Positions 57,401 through 64,000 of a stretch of DNA of 64,000 bases are shown here, piece by piece. Both the position numbers and the translations under genes were made by a program. The stretch spans positions 49,998-113,997 of the forward strand of contig NZ_JADMLB010000012.1 of NCBI RefSeq assembly GCF_015482765.1, given 5' to 3'. The DNA comes from Halodesulfovibrio sp. Lineage in GTDB: Bacteria > Desulfobacterota > Desulfovibrionia > Desulfovibrionales > Desulfovibrionaceae. Below the pieces are notes generated by a model. The model was not told where the DNA came from and made no database searches. It saw only the letters and a program-made list of their open reading frames with translations. Positions within the stretch are counted from its first letter, which is position 1. Each line of letters starts with the position of its first letter.

Positions 57401-57968
57401 ATCCGGTACATTGAGTAAGTTCTATGACAATAACCTGAAGTTGTTCCTTGATGAGAACATAATCTCGAAAGATGTTAATGGAGGAAACTCTCTTATTCGT
57501 CAGGATGTTCTGGATCAGTTGGCAACAGCGCAAAGAATTCAACGTGCTTTCTTTAATAACAAGGGCGTACTTGATGTTGAGTTTACTCTTGAGCCAGTAG
57601 AGCTGAGCCCATCTAAACGTCGAAGCATTATTAATGTTGACGGCCAGTTTGTTGAATACAGCCATGGCCCTCGTAAATCTGTAGAGCTAATTTGGCCGAA
57701 TACTCTTAGAGCTGCTTCTGCAAGTAAGCTGACGTTGATACCGGCAGAAGTAAACAAATCGCCTCGCAGCATTTACATTCAAGGCCCTTGGGCGTTTTTC
57801 CGCCTCCTTGATAAAGGTGAAATTGTAGGTACTAGTGTGACCAGTGTTGACTATCAGTTCGCCATTGATGGTGGGACAGTTCAATATCGATTGTACTCTG
57901 AGGCGGATAGCAATCCGTTTACCTCAGCGTTGTTCAGATCATTCCGTCTTTCACCAACACTTTATTAA
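54423..57968 (+). CDS. tssM: T6SS inner-membrane protein TssM (IcmF/VasK)
   Basis: This is an 1181-residue protein. Two N-terminal membrane helices are followed by a cytoplasmic NTPase-like domain with intact Walker A (GLENAGKTSLI, about 140-150). A third helix comes at about 460 (VMVLSTVACVIVSALLVGSW), then a large periplasmic domain ends in the TssJ-binding region (GPWAFFRLLDKG, RSFRLSPTLY). It is the core of the trans-envelope complex. A hairpin follows the stop. Confidence 0.97.
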   Translation: MLGKILKFLKKAVPGIKSAIPVLLALIVLLLVVAIWWAGPWLEYNETRPLQSVTARAIATVILILFSLAAWGFVQWRRLSGYKEEQIREMELQEDPIQRFEERQEEDLNLVMKGLKESLNKRNYMYALPWYIVMGLENAGKTSLINRSGQNFVFSSVMRASGKKSENPFSFDWWIGDDSVLIDPDGELLTQNATTDEDSGEMERRLWIHFLEWLEKTRSRRPLNGVVLALDVAHLISATTSERRAYANLLRARLRELMETLSTRLPVYICLTKLDLLYGFEPFFRHYTKTQREEVLGFTFTMNSVEDLDSWLSEFDSDYKEFIERINDMLPGALLKCYESEDSIAIYSFCRQMAGLHEVLKQFLEETLGSDQFSTSALVRGVYFSSVYQQGVPTNAYVDAASRRYGLEHTIHSAQKAKNSTTFFTQNLFSRIIYPEAGLASDNFRVAKRKRRVMVLSTVACVIVSALLVGSWQRYYTKNVGYADAVLEKVKDYNEKFSDDIVIDSGKNILGPLNAIREATLKFGFFREKPHYISDMGLYQGHTIGPEVEQTYLSLLESRYLPALMKRAAEDLAAAKTDEEKLAALRVFRMLTDKSGRYKGFVENYFARKWQKSYPGNKETQEKLMEHLQYAMKHTDLQMKRDKGDEAAEKVLKPYDKLVADAQTVLNKMPVEQRVYRNLKQNASAVLGAPLNIATSIGPIYDVVFSTRGSENSALQIPRLLTRKGYETYFIPKSDSVSELALVDSWVLGQTSTINFSEEDKRALREKIRDQYVTDYVNTWRTAMNNIDTKMFKDINSAALVLENITGNSNPFARLLNVLTENTNLFPPLPEDDEAREAMMTSPRYKVAAMIDKQFAGVNALTIKDDSKPAYMDEVLEAVTQLQSYLKTIADAPDVGKAALNATKARVNLNSVDPIYVLQRIATGLPQPFDTMITKMADESWFVVKQEAIKHLEVRWSHDVYNEYRQKFADRYPFNPTASKDVALIDFESFFGPSGTLSKFYDNNLKLFLDENIISKDVNGGNSLIRQDVLDQLATAQRIQRAFFNNKGVLDVEFTLEPVELSPSKRRSIINVDGQFVEYSHGPRKSVELIWPNTLRAASASKLTLIPAEVNKSPRSIYIQGPWAFFRLLDKGEIVGTSVTSVDYQFAIDGGTVQYRLYSEADSNPFTSALFRSFRLSPTLY

Positions 57969-57977
57969 ATACTTACT

Positions 57978-57996
57978 CGGGGGCGTTACGCCCCCG
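57978..57996 (+). other. GC-rich hairpin between tssM and vasL
   Basis: CGGGGGCG and CGCCCCCG pair perfectly around TTA. Only TCTACTTTTG follows, so termination would be partial at best. It may reduce vasL expression relative to tssM. Confidence 0.55.
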
Positions 57997-58016
57997 TCTA
58001 CTTTTGTGAGAATATT

Positions 58017-59252
58017 GTGAGCTGTTTGTTTTTTTCTGAATTGAACAAGTTTAGATTGGCTGATGATGAAGAGAAGTTGCGAGACACTGTTGAGTATCAG
58101 CAGGTTCGAGGTGAGATTAATCGTAGAGTGAACCCGCTTACAGGGGGCATAGACTGGTCTACTGTGTATACATTGTGTGAAGCAATCGGAAAGAAAGATG
58201 GTTTTGATTTGCTGCTCGCTGTTTACTATACAGTGGCAGCTGTAAAGATACACGGTTTGCGAGGACTTTCTACGGGGTTAGAACTTCAGGCGGCAGTGCT
58301 TACACACCAAGGGTTGAATTCTCATTTCCCAGCTGCAAAGCGTATTGATCTCTTTAATTGGATGATTGGACAGATTGGGAGTGAAATACGTGCAGTAAAA
58401 CCGGGGATTACTCAATTACGTGAATTGTATCGGTGTGAACGTGCTTGTACTGCATTGTATGACCTTTTACGAAAGGTACAGCCGGATAATGTCCCTGATT
58501 TGGAAGCAGTTGCATTTCATATTTTTGAGCATATAGATCGACTTGAAAATCCCGTTTTACCTGAACCTGAAGTTATTAAAGTTTCGAGTACAAACAAGTT
58601 CGCGCTAGTTGTTGTTTTGTTGCTAGGAATAGGGGCAGGAATTGGTTCTTTTCAGTTTTGGCAGTCTATGCCACGCTTGATGACTTCTGTTGTTATCACA
58701 CACCAACAACCCAAGATTCTAACTGAACAGGAAGGGGCTAAGCTGATTGAAGAGTTTGGTTCTGAAAAGATTGATGCGAAGCGTAGTGAGTTAAGCAGTC
58801 TTTATTCTGATGCGACACGAATAGTCATGGAGCGACCTGTAGGTGAAGATGTGCTTGAGGCGTTGGAACGTAGCGAGAGTCTCCGTTATCTTTTTCCTGA
58901 TGATGTCGACGTGATTGTACAGAGTCTTGAAGTCGCAAGTTGGCAGCAAGTCCTTGAAGATGACTTACAAGCTCAGATAGCTCGTTTTCGTGTTGCTCGT
59001 ACAAGGGTAGCAAATCTGGCCCGAACAATAAAGCGTGGTGAGTTAAATAAAGCTCGTCGATTGAGTAAAGAGCTAGAAAAATATGCAATAAGTCTCTCTC
59101 CACTTTATGGAAGAGTGCTTTATGTTGAAGATTTGTTAAAGAATAGTGATTACAGTGGGGCGGAAGGTGAATTGAGAAAGTTGTCCCGCAGTATGAATGC
59201 GTTATCGTTAAAAATAGCTCGATTAGAACGTCAGTTGGCGAATGCCTTATAG
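58017..59252 (+). CDS. T6SS-associated TssA paralogue VasL-like
   Basis: This is a 411-residue protein starting at GTG 58017. An N-terminal ImpA-like domain (VNPLTGGIDWSTVYTLCEAIG, AAVKIHGLRGLSTGLELQ) is followed by one membrane helix (KFALVVVLLLGIGAGIGSFQFW, about 195-215) and a C-terminal VasL-type helical region ending in a Leu/Arg-rich coiled coil. It is the last gene of the cluster, as vasL is in V. cholerae. It may be a membrane-tethered TssA-like factor controlling sheath position. Confidence 0.83.
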   Translation: MSCLFFSELNKFRLADDEEKLRDTVEYQQVRGEINRRVNPLTGGIDWSTVYTLCEAIGKKDGFDLLLAVYYTVAAVKIHGLRGLSTGLELQAAVLTHQGLNSHFPAAKRIDLFNWMIGQIGSEIRAVKPGITQLRELYRCERACTALYDLLRKVQPDNVPDLEAVAFHIFEHIDRLENPVLPEPEVIKVSSTNKFALVVVLLLGIGAGIGSFQFWQSMPRLMTSVVITHQQPKILTEQEGAKLIEEFGSEKIDAKRSELSSLYSDATRIVMERPVGEDVLEALERSESLRYLFPDDVDVIVQSLEVASWQQVLEDDLQAQIARFRVARTRVANLARTIKRGELNKARRLSKELEKYAISLSPLYGRVLYVEDLLKNSDYSGAEGELRKLSRSMNALSLKIARLERQLANAL

Positions 59253-59290
59253 AGCGCCTATGAAAGCTTGTTAGTAGTTATCGTTTATAT

Positions 59291-59328
59291 AAAAAGGCTG
59301 CCTTCATATGAAGGCAGCCTTAATTTTT
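59291..59328. terminator. Bidirectional terminator between T6SS and cimA operons
   Basis: A perfect 28-base palindrome (59293-59320; arm AAGGCTGCCTTCAT) is flanked by A-rich and T-rich runs. It ends the T6SS operon and the converging cimA operon. Confidence 0.93.
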
Positions 59329-59339
59329 TGAAGCTAAGC

Positions 59340-60962
59340 TTATGTGTTTTCAATCTGAGCACGTTGTTCGTGTTCATCTTTGTAAAGCTTGTATGTGATA
59401 GAATCGGCTACAGCCTGCCAACTTGCTTCGATAATGTTGTAGGAAACCCCAACGGTTACCCAGCGTGACAGATGATCACCGGATTCGACAAGAACTCGTA
59501 CAAATGAAGCTGTACCACCACCTTCAGGGGATTCGGCTGTCATGACTCGTACTTTAAAGTCGAGAAGCTTCATTTCTGATAAGCGAGGGTAGAAGTTGCA
59601 TAAGGCTTTTCGTAATGCGTTATCAAGAGAGTTAACAGGACCACGGCCGGTTGCGGCTGTGTGTTCTGTTATACCTTCTACTTCTACAATAACTGAAGCC
59701 TCAGAGATCGGATCTTGTTCTTGTGCTTCTTTAAGCTCCAACACACGGAATTGATTGAGTTTGAAGAACTCTCGAACTCCACGACGACCAAGCTTTTTGA
59801 GCAGAAGAAGTTCAACAGAAGCTTCTGCTGCGGCATAGTCGTAGCCCATGCTGGAACGTTTTTTCAACTCATTGAGCAAACCTTTAACAACTGGCTCGTC
59901 TTTATCCAGATGGAAACCGAATTTTTTAGCCATGTTTACAATGTTTGCTCGACCGGCAAGTTCTGTGAGCAGTACTCGCTGTCTGTTGCCGACAATTTCT
60001 GGATCAATGTGTTCGTACAGTGCTGAGTTTCGGTTAACCGCACTGGCGTGAACACCACCTTTATGCGCAAATGCCGATCTGCCTACAAAAGGCTGACGGT
60101 CAAATGGCATGATGTTGGCTACATCTGTTACAAATGCTGATGCGCTTGTTAACAGTGCCAACTTTTCCCTGCCGAGAGTTGTATATTCGTCGTTAAATTT
60201 CAACTCAAGGGTCGGAATGATAGAGCAGAGATTCGCATTACCGCATCGTTCTCCGATGCCGTTAATGGTTCCCTGAATATGAGTCGCACCTGCTTGAACT
60301 GCTGCGATTGAATTAGCAACAGCCAGTTCACAGTCGTTATGTGCATGGATACCCAGCTGAGCATCCGGCAATGTTTTTGATACAGACTGTACGATTTCGT
60401 ATACTTCGTGCGGTAAAGTACCGCCGTTTGTATCGCAAAGGCTGAGTGTATTTGCACCAGCTTTATGTGCGGCAGAAATAGCAGCAAGGGCATATTCTTT
60501 ATTTGCTTTAAAGCCATCAAAGAAATGCTCTGCATCAAAAACAACATGACGTCCCATAGAACAGAGAAACGCAACAGAGTCATGAATAATTTTCAGGTTC
60601 TGTTTCAACGGAATTCGTAGCGCTTCGGTTGCGTGGATATCCCACGTTTTGCCGAAAATGGTACACACATCTGACCCTGAGGTGAGCAAATTGCGCAGGT
60701 TCGGGTCGTTTTCCGCAGTAAAGCCGGGGTGATGGGTACTCCCGAAAGCAGCAATTTTTGAATGCTTAAGGGATAGGCGCTTAATTTCATTAAAGAACGC
60801 CATGTCGACGGGGTTTGAGCCCGGCCAACCGCCTTCAATAAAATCTATACCAAGTTCATCAAGCTTAAGAGCAATTTTAAGCTTGTCATCATTGGTAAGG
60901 CTTATGTCCTCTGATTGAGTTCCATCACGCAAACTTGTGTCGTAGATCTGAATTTTTTTCAT
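59340..60962 (-). CDS. cimA: Citramalate synthase
   Basis: This is a 540-residue protein. ATG 60962 (MKKIQIYDTSLRDGTQ) is chosen because the longer ORF start lies inside lysC. It has the HMG-like barrel motifs SLRDGTQ, IEGGWPGSNP, and HAHNDCELAVANSIAAV, with the C-terminal regulatory domain GRGPVNSLDNALRKAL. The length and motif set fit the cimA-type citramalate synthase rather than LeuA: it condenses pyruvate with acetyl-CoA at the start of the threonine-independent isoleucine route. It is last in the operon, 16 bp after lysC. Confidence 0.9.
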   Translation of the reverse strand: MKKIQIYDTSLRDGTQSEDISLTNDDKLKIALKLDELGIDFIEGGWPGSNPVDMAFFNEIKRLSLKHSKIAAFGSTHHPGFTAENDPNLRNLLTSGSDVCTIFGKTWDIHATEALRIPLKQNLKIIHDSVAFLCSMGRHVVFDAEHFFDGFKANKEYALAAISAAHKAGANTLSLCDTNGGTLPHEVYEIVQSVSKTLPDAQLGIHAHNDCELAVANSIAAVQAGATHIQGTINGIGERCGNANLCSIIPTLELKFNDEYTTLGREKLALLTSASAFVTDVANIMPFDRQPFVGRSAFAHKGGVHASAVNRNSALYEHIDPEIVGNRQRVLLTELAGRANIVNMAKKFGFHLDKDEPVVKGLLNELKKRSSMGYDYAAAEASVELLLLKKLGRRGVREFFKLNQFRVLELKEAQEQDPISEASVIVEVEGITEHTAATGRGPVNSLDNALRKALCNFYPRLSEMKLLDFKVRVMTAESPEGGGTASFVRVLVESGDHLSRWVTVGVSYNIIEASWQAVADSITYKLYKDEHEQRAQIENT

Positions 60963-60978
60963 GGCCCTTTCAACTTTT

Positions 60979-62193
60979 TTATTCTTTGCCGAGCCCGAAG
61001 GCATCGTGCAGTGTTCTTACTGCGAGCTCCGTGTACTTCTCCTCGATAAGGCAGGTAATTTTAATTTCTGAGGTGCTAATCATGAGAATGTTAATATTCT
61101 CTCTACGCAGAGCATCAAAAGCCTGAGCCGCAACACCGGAGTGGTTACGCATACCAACACCGATTGCAGACACTTTACAAACATGTAAATCGTGCAGCAC
61201 TTCAGCTGCATTTGTCTGCTTCTGAATTTCAGCCATCAGTTCGAGTGTTTTGTCCAGATCACCGCGAGGGACAGTAAAGGTCATGTCAGTTTTATTGTCG
61301 CGGCTAGGGTTCTGAACAATCATATCAACTACAACGCCGCCTTCAGCAAGCGGACCGAACAAATTGGAAGCGATACCCGGCACGTCCGGAACATCGCGCA
61401 ATGTAACGCGCGCCTGATCCTTGTCATATGCGATACCTGAAACTAAAACGGCTTCCATGCGTGAATCCTCCTGAGTTACTAACGTGCCTGGGGCGTCTGT
61501 AAAAGTTGAACGAACAAGTACTGGTACTTTATATTTTTTTGCAAATTCTACAGAGCGAATTTGCAAGACCTTAGCGCCCATGGAGGCCATTTCTAGCATT
61601 TCATCATAGGATACACGGTCCATTTTACGAGCAGTGCTCACAATATTAGGGTCGGTGGTGTATACACCGTCTACATCAGTATAAATTTCGCATTCACAGC
61701 CGAGTGCTGCAGCAAAAGCCACTGCAGAGGTGTCTGAACCACCACGGCCTAATGTTGTAACGCGAGATCCATCCGTGCAGCCCTGAAAACCAGCAACAGC
61801 AAGAACATCATGTTCTTCAAGAAGTGCTTGAAGTTTATCCTGATTAATTCCCAGGATACGTGCATTTCCGTGTGCACAGTCCGTGCTAACTGGTACCTGA
61901 TACCCAAGCAGAGAACGCGTGTTAACTCCGGCATCTTTCATCAGCATCGAGAAGAGTGCTACAGATACCTGTTCTCCAGTGGAGACGAGAACATCAATTT
62001 CCGCCGGGTCAGGGGAGTTGGACCATTCTTTAGCAAGTCCTAGCAGTCTGTTTGTTTCTCCTGACATTGCAGAAAGAACAACCACTACTTTAAATCCCTT
62101 GGCACGAGCGGCAAGAACTTTTTCACGTACTTTTTTCATGCACTCTAAGTTGGCAACCGAAGTTCCGCCGAACTTCTGAACCAGAATACGCAT
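60979..62193 (-). CDS. lysC: Aspartate kinase
   Basis: This is a 404-residue monofunctional aspartokinase. ATG 62193 follows AAGGAA. It has KFGGTSVAN at the start, GRGGSDTSAVAFAAAL and TDVDGVYTTDP, and two C-terminal ACT domains (about 265-404), including VGMRNHSGVAAQAFDAL. It phosphorylates aspartate, the first step to lysine, threonine and methionine, and is probably feedback-controlled. Clustering with cimA links it to branched amino acid supply. Confidence 0.97.
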   Translation of the reverse strand: MRILVQKFGGTSVANLECMKKVREKVLAARAKGFKVVVVLSAMSGETNRLLGLAKEWSNSPDPAEIDVLVSTGEQVSVALFSMLMKDAGVNTRSLLGYQVPVSTDCAHGNARILGINQDKLQALLEEHDVLAVAGFQGCTDGSRVTTLGRGGSDTSAVAFAAALGCECEIYTDVDGVYTTDPNIVSTARKMDRVSYDEMLEMASMGAKVLQIRSVEFAKKYKVPVLVRSTFTDAPGTLVTQEDSRMEAVLVSGIAYDKDQARVTLRDVPDVPGIASNLFGPLAEGGVVVDMIVQNPSRDNKTDMTFTVPRGDLDKTLELMAEIQKQTNAAEVLHDLHVCKVSAIGVGMRNHSGVAAQAFDALRRENINILMISTSEIKITCLIEEKYTELAVRTLHDAFGLGKE

Positions 62194-62252
62194 ACTGATT
62201 CCTTTGTCGTTTGAAAGAGAATGAGAAGGTAGAGTAAAATCTACTTAAATAA

Positions 62253-62744
62253 TCATGGTGCTACTTGCATCGAGGTCACAAGTGGTTTCAATGCCTCGAT
62301 TACACGGGTAGCTCCTGCCCCTTTTACCAAAATGTCAATTTGTCGTCCTTCTTCGCATGGAATCCAACTGAATTGCAACCATTCATTCGGGTAATCCCGC
62401 TCAGGAAGGTGCTCCGCCCACTCAATAAGCATGAGTGTCTGTTCTTCATCCAACAGTTCGTGATACGACTCATCAACACTTCCGCCAGCAAGCCTGTAAA
62501 GGTCATAGTGGGCGGTTTCGGGGGTGGTAGGGTACAGGTTGTATACGTTGAAACTTGGGCTACTTACTTCGGCCTCATCACCACCTGGAAGGTGCTGTAC
62601 AAGGGATCGAATAAGAGTCGTTTTACCAGAGCCAAGTGTTCCTTTGAACAATAAAGTTTGCACAGGTTCCGTTGATACGAGAGCCTGTGCAATATATTTT
62701 CCCAGAAGTTCTGTTTCTTCTGCGTTTTTTACATAAAGAAGCAC
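62253..62744 (-). CDS. tsaE: tRNA threonylcarbamoyladenosine ATPase TsaE
   Basis: GTG 62744 is chosen (163 residues), since AAAGAG lies upstream and the longer frame runs into the CBS gene; the stop of that gene is eight bases before. Walker A is GTLGSGKTTLIRSL. SSPSFNVYNLY and HYDLYRL match the TsaE family, and EWAEHLPE follows. With TsaB, TsaC and TsaD (not in the window) it helps install t6A37 on ANN-decoding tRNAs. Confidence 0.93.
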   Translation of the reverse strand: MLLYVKNAEETELLGKYIAQALVSTEPVQTLLFKGTLGSGKTTLIRSLVQHLPGGDEAEVSSPSFNVYNLYPTTPETAHYDLYRLAGGSVDESYHELLDEEQTLMLIEWAEHLPERDYPNEWLQFSWIPCEEGRQIDILVKGAGATRVIEALKPLVTSMQVAP

Positions 62745-62751
62745 AGTTTCG

Positions 62752-63219
62752 TTACTCTTTAGGTTCTTCCTTAGGCAGGAGTGTGCGTAAAATATCTTCT
62801 TTGCCGACAATTCCTACTAATTTGCCATTTTTGACAACTGGCAATGAGTGGTACTTGTTATCCACCATAAGGGTGGCTATTTCGTCAATAGGCGTTTCTT
62901 CCGTTACTGACGTGGGCGTGGGCGTCATGGCTTCAACAACCTTGCTGGCAGATATCTTTCGCATTTCTGCATCCATATCTGCGTTGGAACGGAGCGGGAT
63001 GATACCATCCAGCACGGTAAAAAGTGAAGGAAGGTTGAGGCGTTTATGCTGGTTAATAAGGTCACTTTGGCAAATGATACCGACAAGCGTGCCGTCGCTT
63101 TCAACTACCGGCAATCCATTATATCGTTGTTCAACCATAATTCGTGCTGCGGTCACAACGTCATCATTCGGGGCAACTGTCTGCGGGTTCTCTGTCATTA
63201 GGTCGTAGGCTGTGAGCAT
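62752..63219 (-). CDS. Tandem CBS-domain protein
   Basis: This is a 155-residue protein made of two CBS domains: DLMTENPQTVAPNDDVVTAARIM with NGLPVVESDGTLVGIICQSDL, and EAMTPTPTSVTEETPIDEIATLM with HSLPVVKNGKLVGIVGKEDIL. Such proteins bind adenine nucleotides and sense energy state. No enzymatic domain is attached. It overlaps the nnr stop by 22 bp, so the two are coupled. Confidence 0.92.
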   Translation of the reverse strand: MLTAYDLMTENPQTVAPNDDVVTAARIMVEQRYNGLPVVESDGTLVGIICQSDLINQHKRLNLPSLFTVLDGIIPLRSNADMDAEMRKISASKVVEAMTPTPTSVTEETPIDEIATLMVDNKYHSLPVVKNGKLVGIVGKEDILRTLLPKEEPKE

Positions 63220-64000
63220 AAGTACTTCCTTACGGCTTTTGGCAAAGCATGAGCAATTTCTTGTGGCAAGTTTCCTCTGTGTGGAAATTCTTGAGCCAGA
63301 AATTCTCCAGCAAGCCCGTGTTCATAAACTCCAAGGCAGGCAGCGTCATGGGCTGGAATTCCCTGAGCCAGATGAGCTCCGATTACGCCCGATAGAACAT
63401 CTCCTGAACCTGCAACCGCAAGAGTAGGGGTGCAGAATGGAGAGAGCACTGTAGGCTTACTCTGCTGGCTGATACATGTTGCGGCACCTTTTAAAATGAC
63501 AATTCCGTCATATGCAGAATCAAGAAGGTGCGCGGCAACAAGTCTGTCTGCCTGTATTTCACTAGTAGTCTTTTGGCTGAGCCTTGCCATTTCACCCGGA
63601 TGAGGGGTGAGAATGTCACACGTATTCAGCAATTGTAAAAGATTCTTTCCGTTTGCAAGATGATAGAGTGCATCTGCGTCGAAAACCGTTGGTGGACGTT
63701 GTAGTTTTAGAAGGCTTTCTAAAAACAGAGCAGCGTTTTTTGAACGCCCCATACCGGGGCCGACAATCAAGCTGTCTGCTTCTTGGATTTGTTGCTTAAG
63801 TTCATTAGGAATATGGGATGGCCATTCATCTGATGAACCTACTGCAAACGATAAAATTTCTGGCTGACCAGCTTTGATCTCTTGGGTTAATAGCGCCGGC
63901 GCTGCTACCGTTGTGTACCCAGCACCCGAGCGCATTGCGCCGAGTGAAGACAAATGCGGTGCACCGATTAAACCTTTTGGTCCACCAATAATGAGAACTT
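63198..64000 (-). CDS. nnr: ADP-dependent NAD(P)H-hydrate dehydratase domain of Nnr (5' end beyond window)
   Basis: Only the C-terminal about 267 residues are visible, open at the right edge. The ribokinase-like YjeF C-terminal domain has IIGGPKGLIGAPHLSSLGAMRSGAGY, DSLIVGPGMGRS, TPHPGEMARL and AVAGSGDVLSGVIGAHLAQG, with the catalytic Asp in GSGD. It repairs hydrated NADH and NADPH. An N-terminal epimerase domain is expected outside the window if it is the usual bifunctional form. Confidence 0.92.
   Translation of the reverse strand, partial: VLIIGGPKGLIGAPHLSSLGAMRSGAGYTTVAAPALLTQEIKAGQPEILSFAVGSSDEWPSHIPNELKQQIQEADSLIVGPGMGRSKNAALFLESLLKLQRPPTVFDADALYHLANGKNLLQLLNTCDILTPHPGEMARLSQKTTSEIQADRLVAAHLLDSAYDGIVILKGAATCISQQSKPTVLSPFCTPTLAVAGSGDVLSGVIGAHLAQGIPAHDAACLGVYEHGLAGEFLAQEFPHRGNLPQEIAHALPKAVRKYLCSQPTT

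Noticed and set aside
38725..59252. Phage tail cluster or extracellular contractile injection system instead of T6SS
   Set aside because: TssJ, TssL, TssM, TssK and ClpV are all present and specific to type VI secretion. No tail tape-measure, tube or spike genes are present.
1..64000. CRISPR array, insertion sequence, phage or integrase
   Set aside because: No regularly spaced repeats, transposase, integrase or attachment-site pattern was recognised. The tandem tRNA genes show no adjacent integrase.

Overview
The window looks like a chromosome segment from a marine Desulfovibrio-type sulfate reducer (Desulfovibrionaceae, possibly Halodesulfovibrio-like). This is inferred from the moderate G+C content, the rpsU-yqeY-mutS2-dnaG-rpoD operon, several small proteins of the kind seen in desulfovibrios, and the protein sequences. 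It cannot be proved from the window alone.

Region 1 (1-16.4 kb) is an iron and metallophore island. A minus-strand operon reads, in transcription order: a 101-residue secreted protein, a DUF4198-type secreted protein, a 3297-residue hybrid PKS-NRPS (ACP-KS-AT-ACP-Cy-A-PCP-Cy-A-PCP), and a second type I PKS (KS-AT, cut by the window edge). Both adenylation domains carry a cysteine-like specificity code and both condensation-type domains are heterocyclization domains. The expected product therefore carries two thiazoline rings, as in yersiniabactin or pyochelin chemistry. The operon is divergent from feoA-feoB, so a metal-chelating product is the most economical reading. The first KS has Ser instead of the catalytic Cys, and both small secreted proteins are predicted to begin with histidine after signal-peptide cleavage.

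Region 2 (16.4-37.9 kb) is core genome. It holds a hypothetical gene, two identical tRNA-Met(CAT) genes, uppP, lptF-lptG, an unrecognised gene, an EF-G paralogue, a DUF2062 gene, otsB-otsA (trehalose), ksgA, an HU-type gene, a small membrane protein, and the macromolecular-synthesis operon rpsU-yqeY-mutS2-dnaG-rpoD. A secreted AT-rich thermonuclease, a GGDEF protein and an FMN-riboswitch-controlled ribB follow.

Region 3 (37.9-59.3 kb) opens with about 0.8 kb of AT-rich DNA containing a perfect 20-bp-stem hairpin. A complete structural type VI secretion cluster follows: tssB, tssC, tssE, tssF, tssG, FHA gene, tssJ, tssK, tssL, tssH(clpV), vasH-like sigma54 activator, vasI, tssA(vasJ), tssM, vasL. 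Gene order matches the large T6SS cluster of Vibrio cholerae. No hcp, vgrG, PAAR or effector gene lies in the window.

Region 4 (59.3-64 kb) is a minus-strand housekeeping operon: nnr (partial), CBS-domain gene, tsaE, lysC, cimA. A palindromic terminator shared with the converging T6SS operon bounds it.
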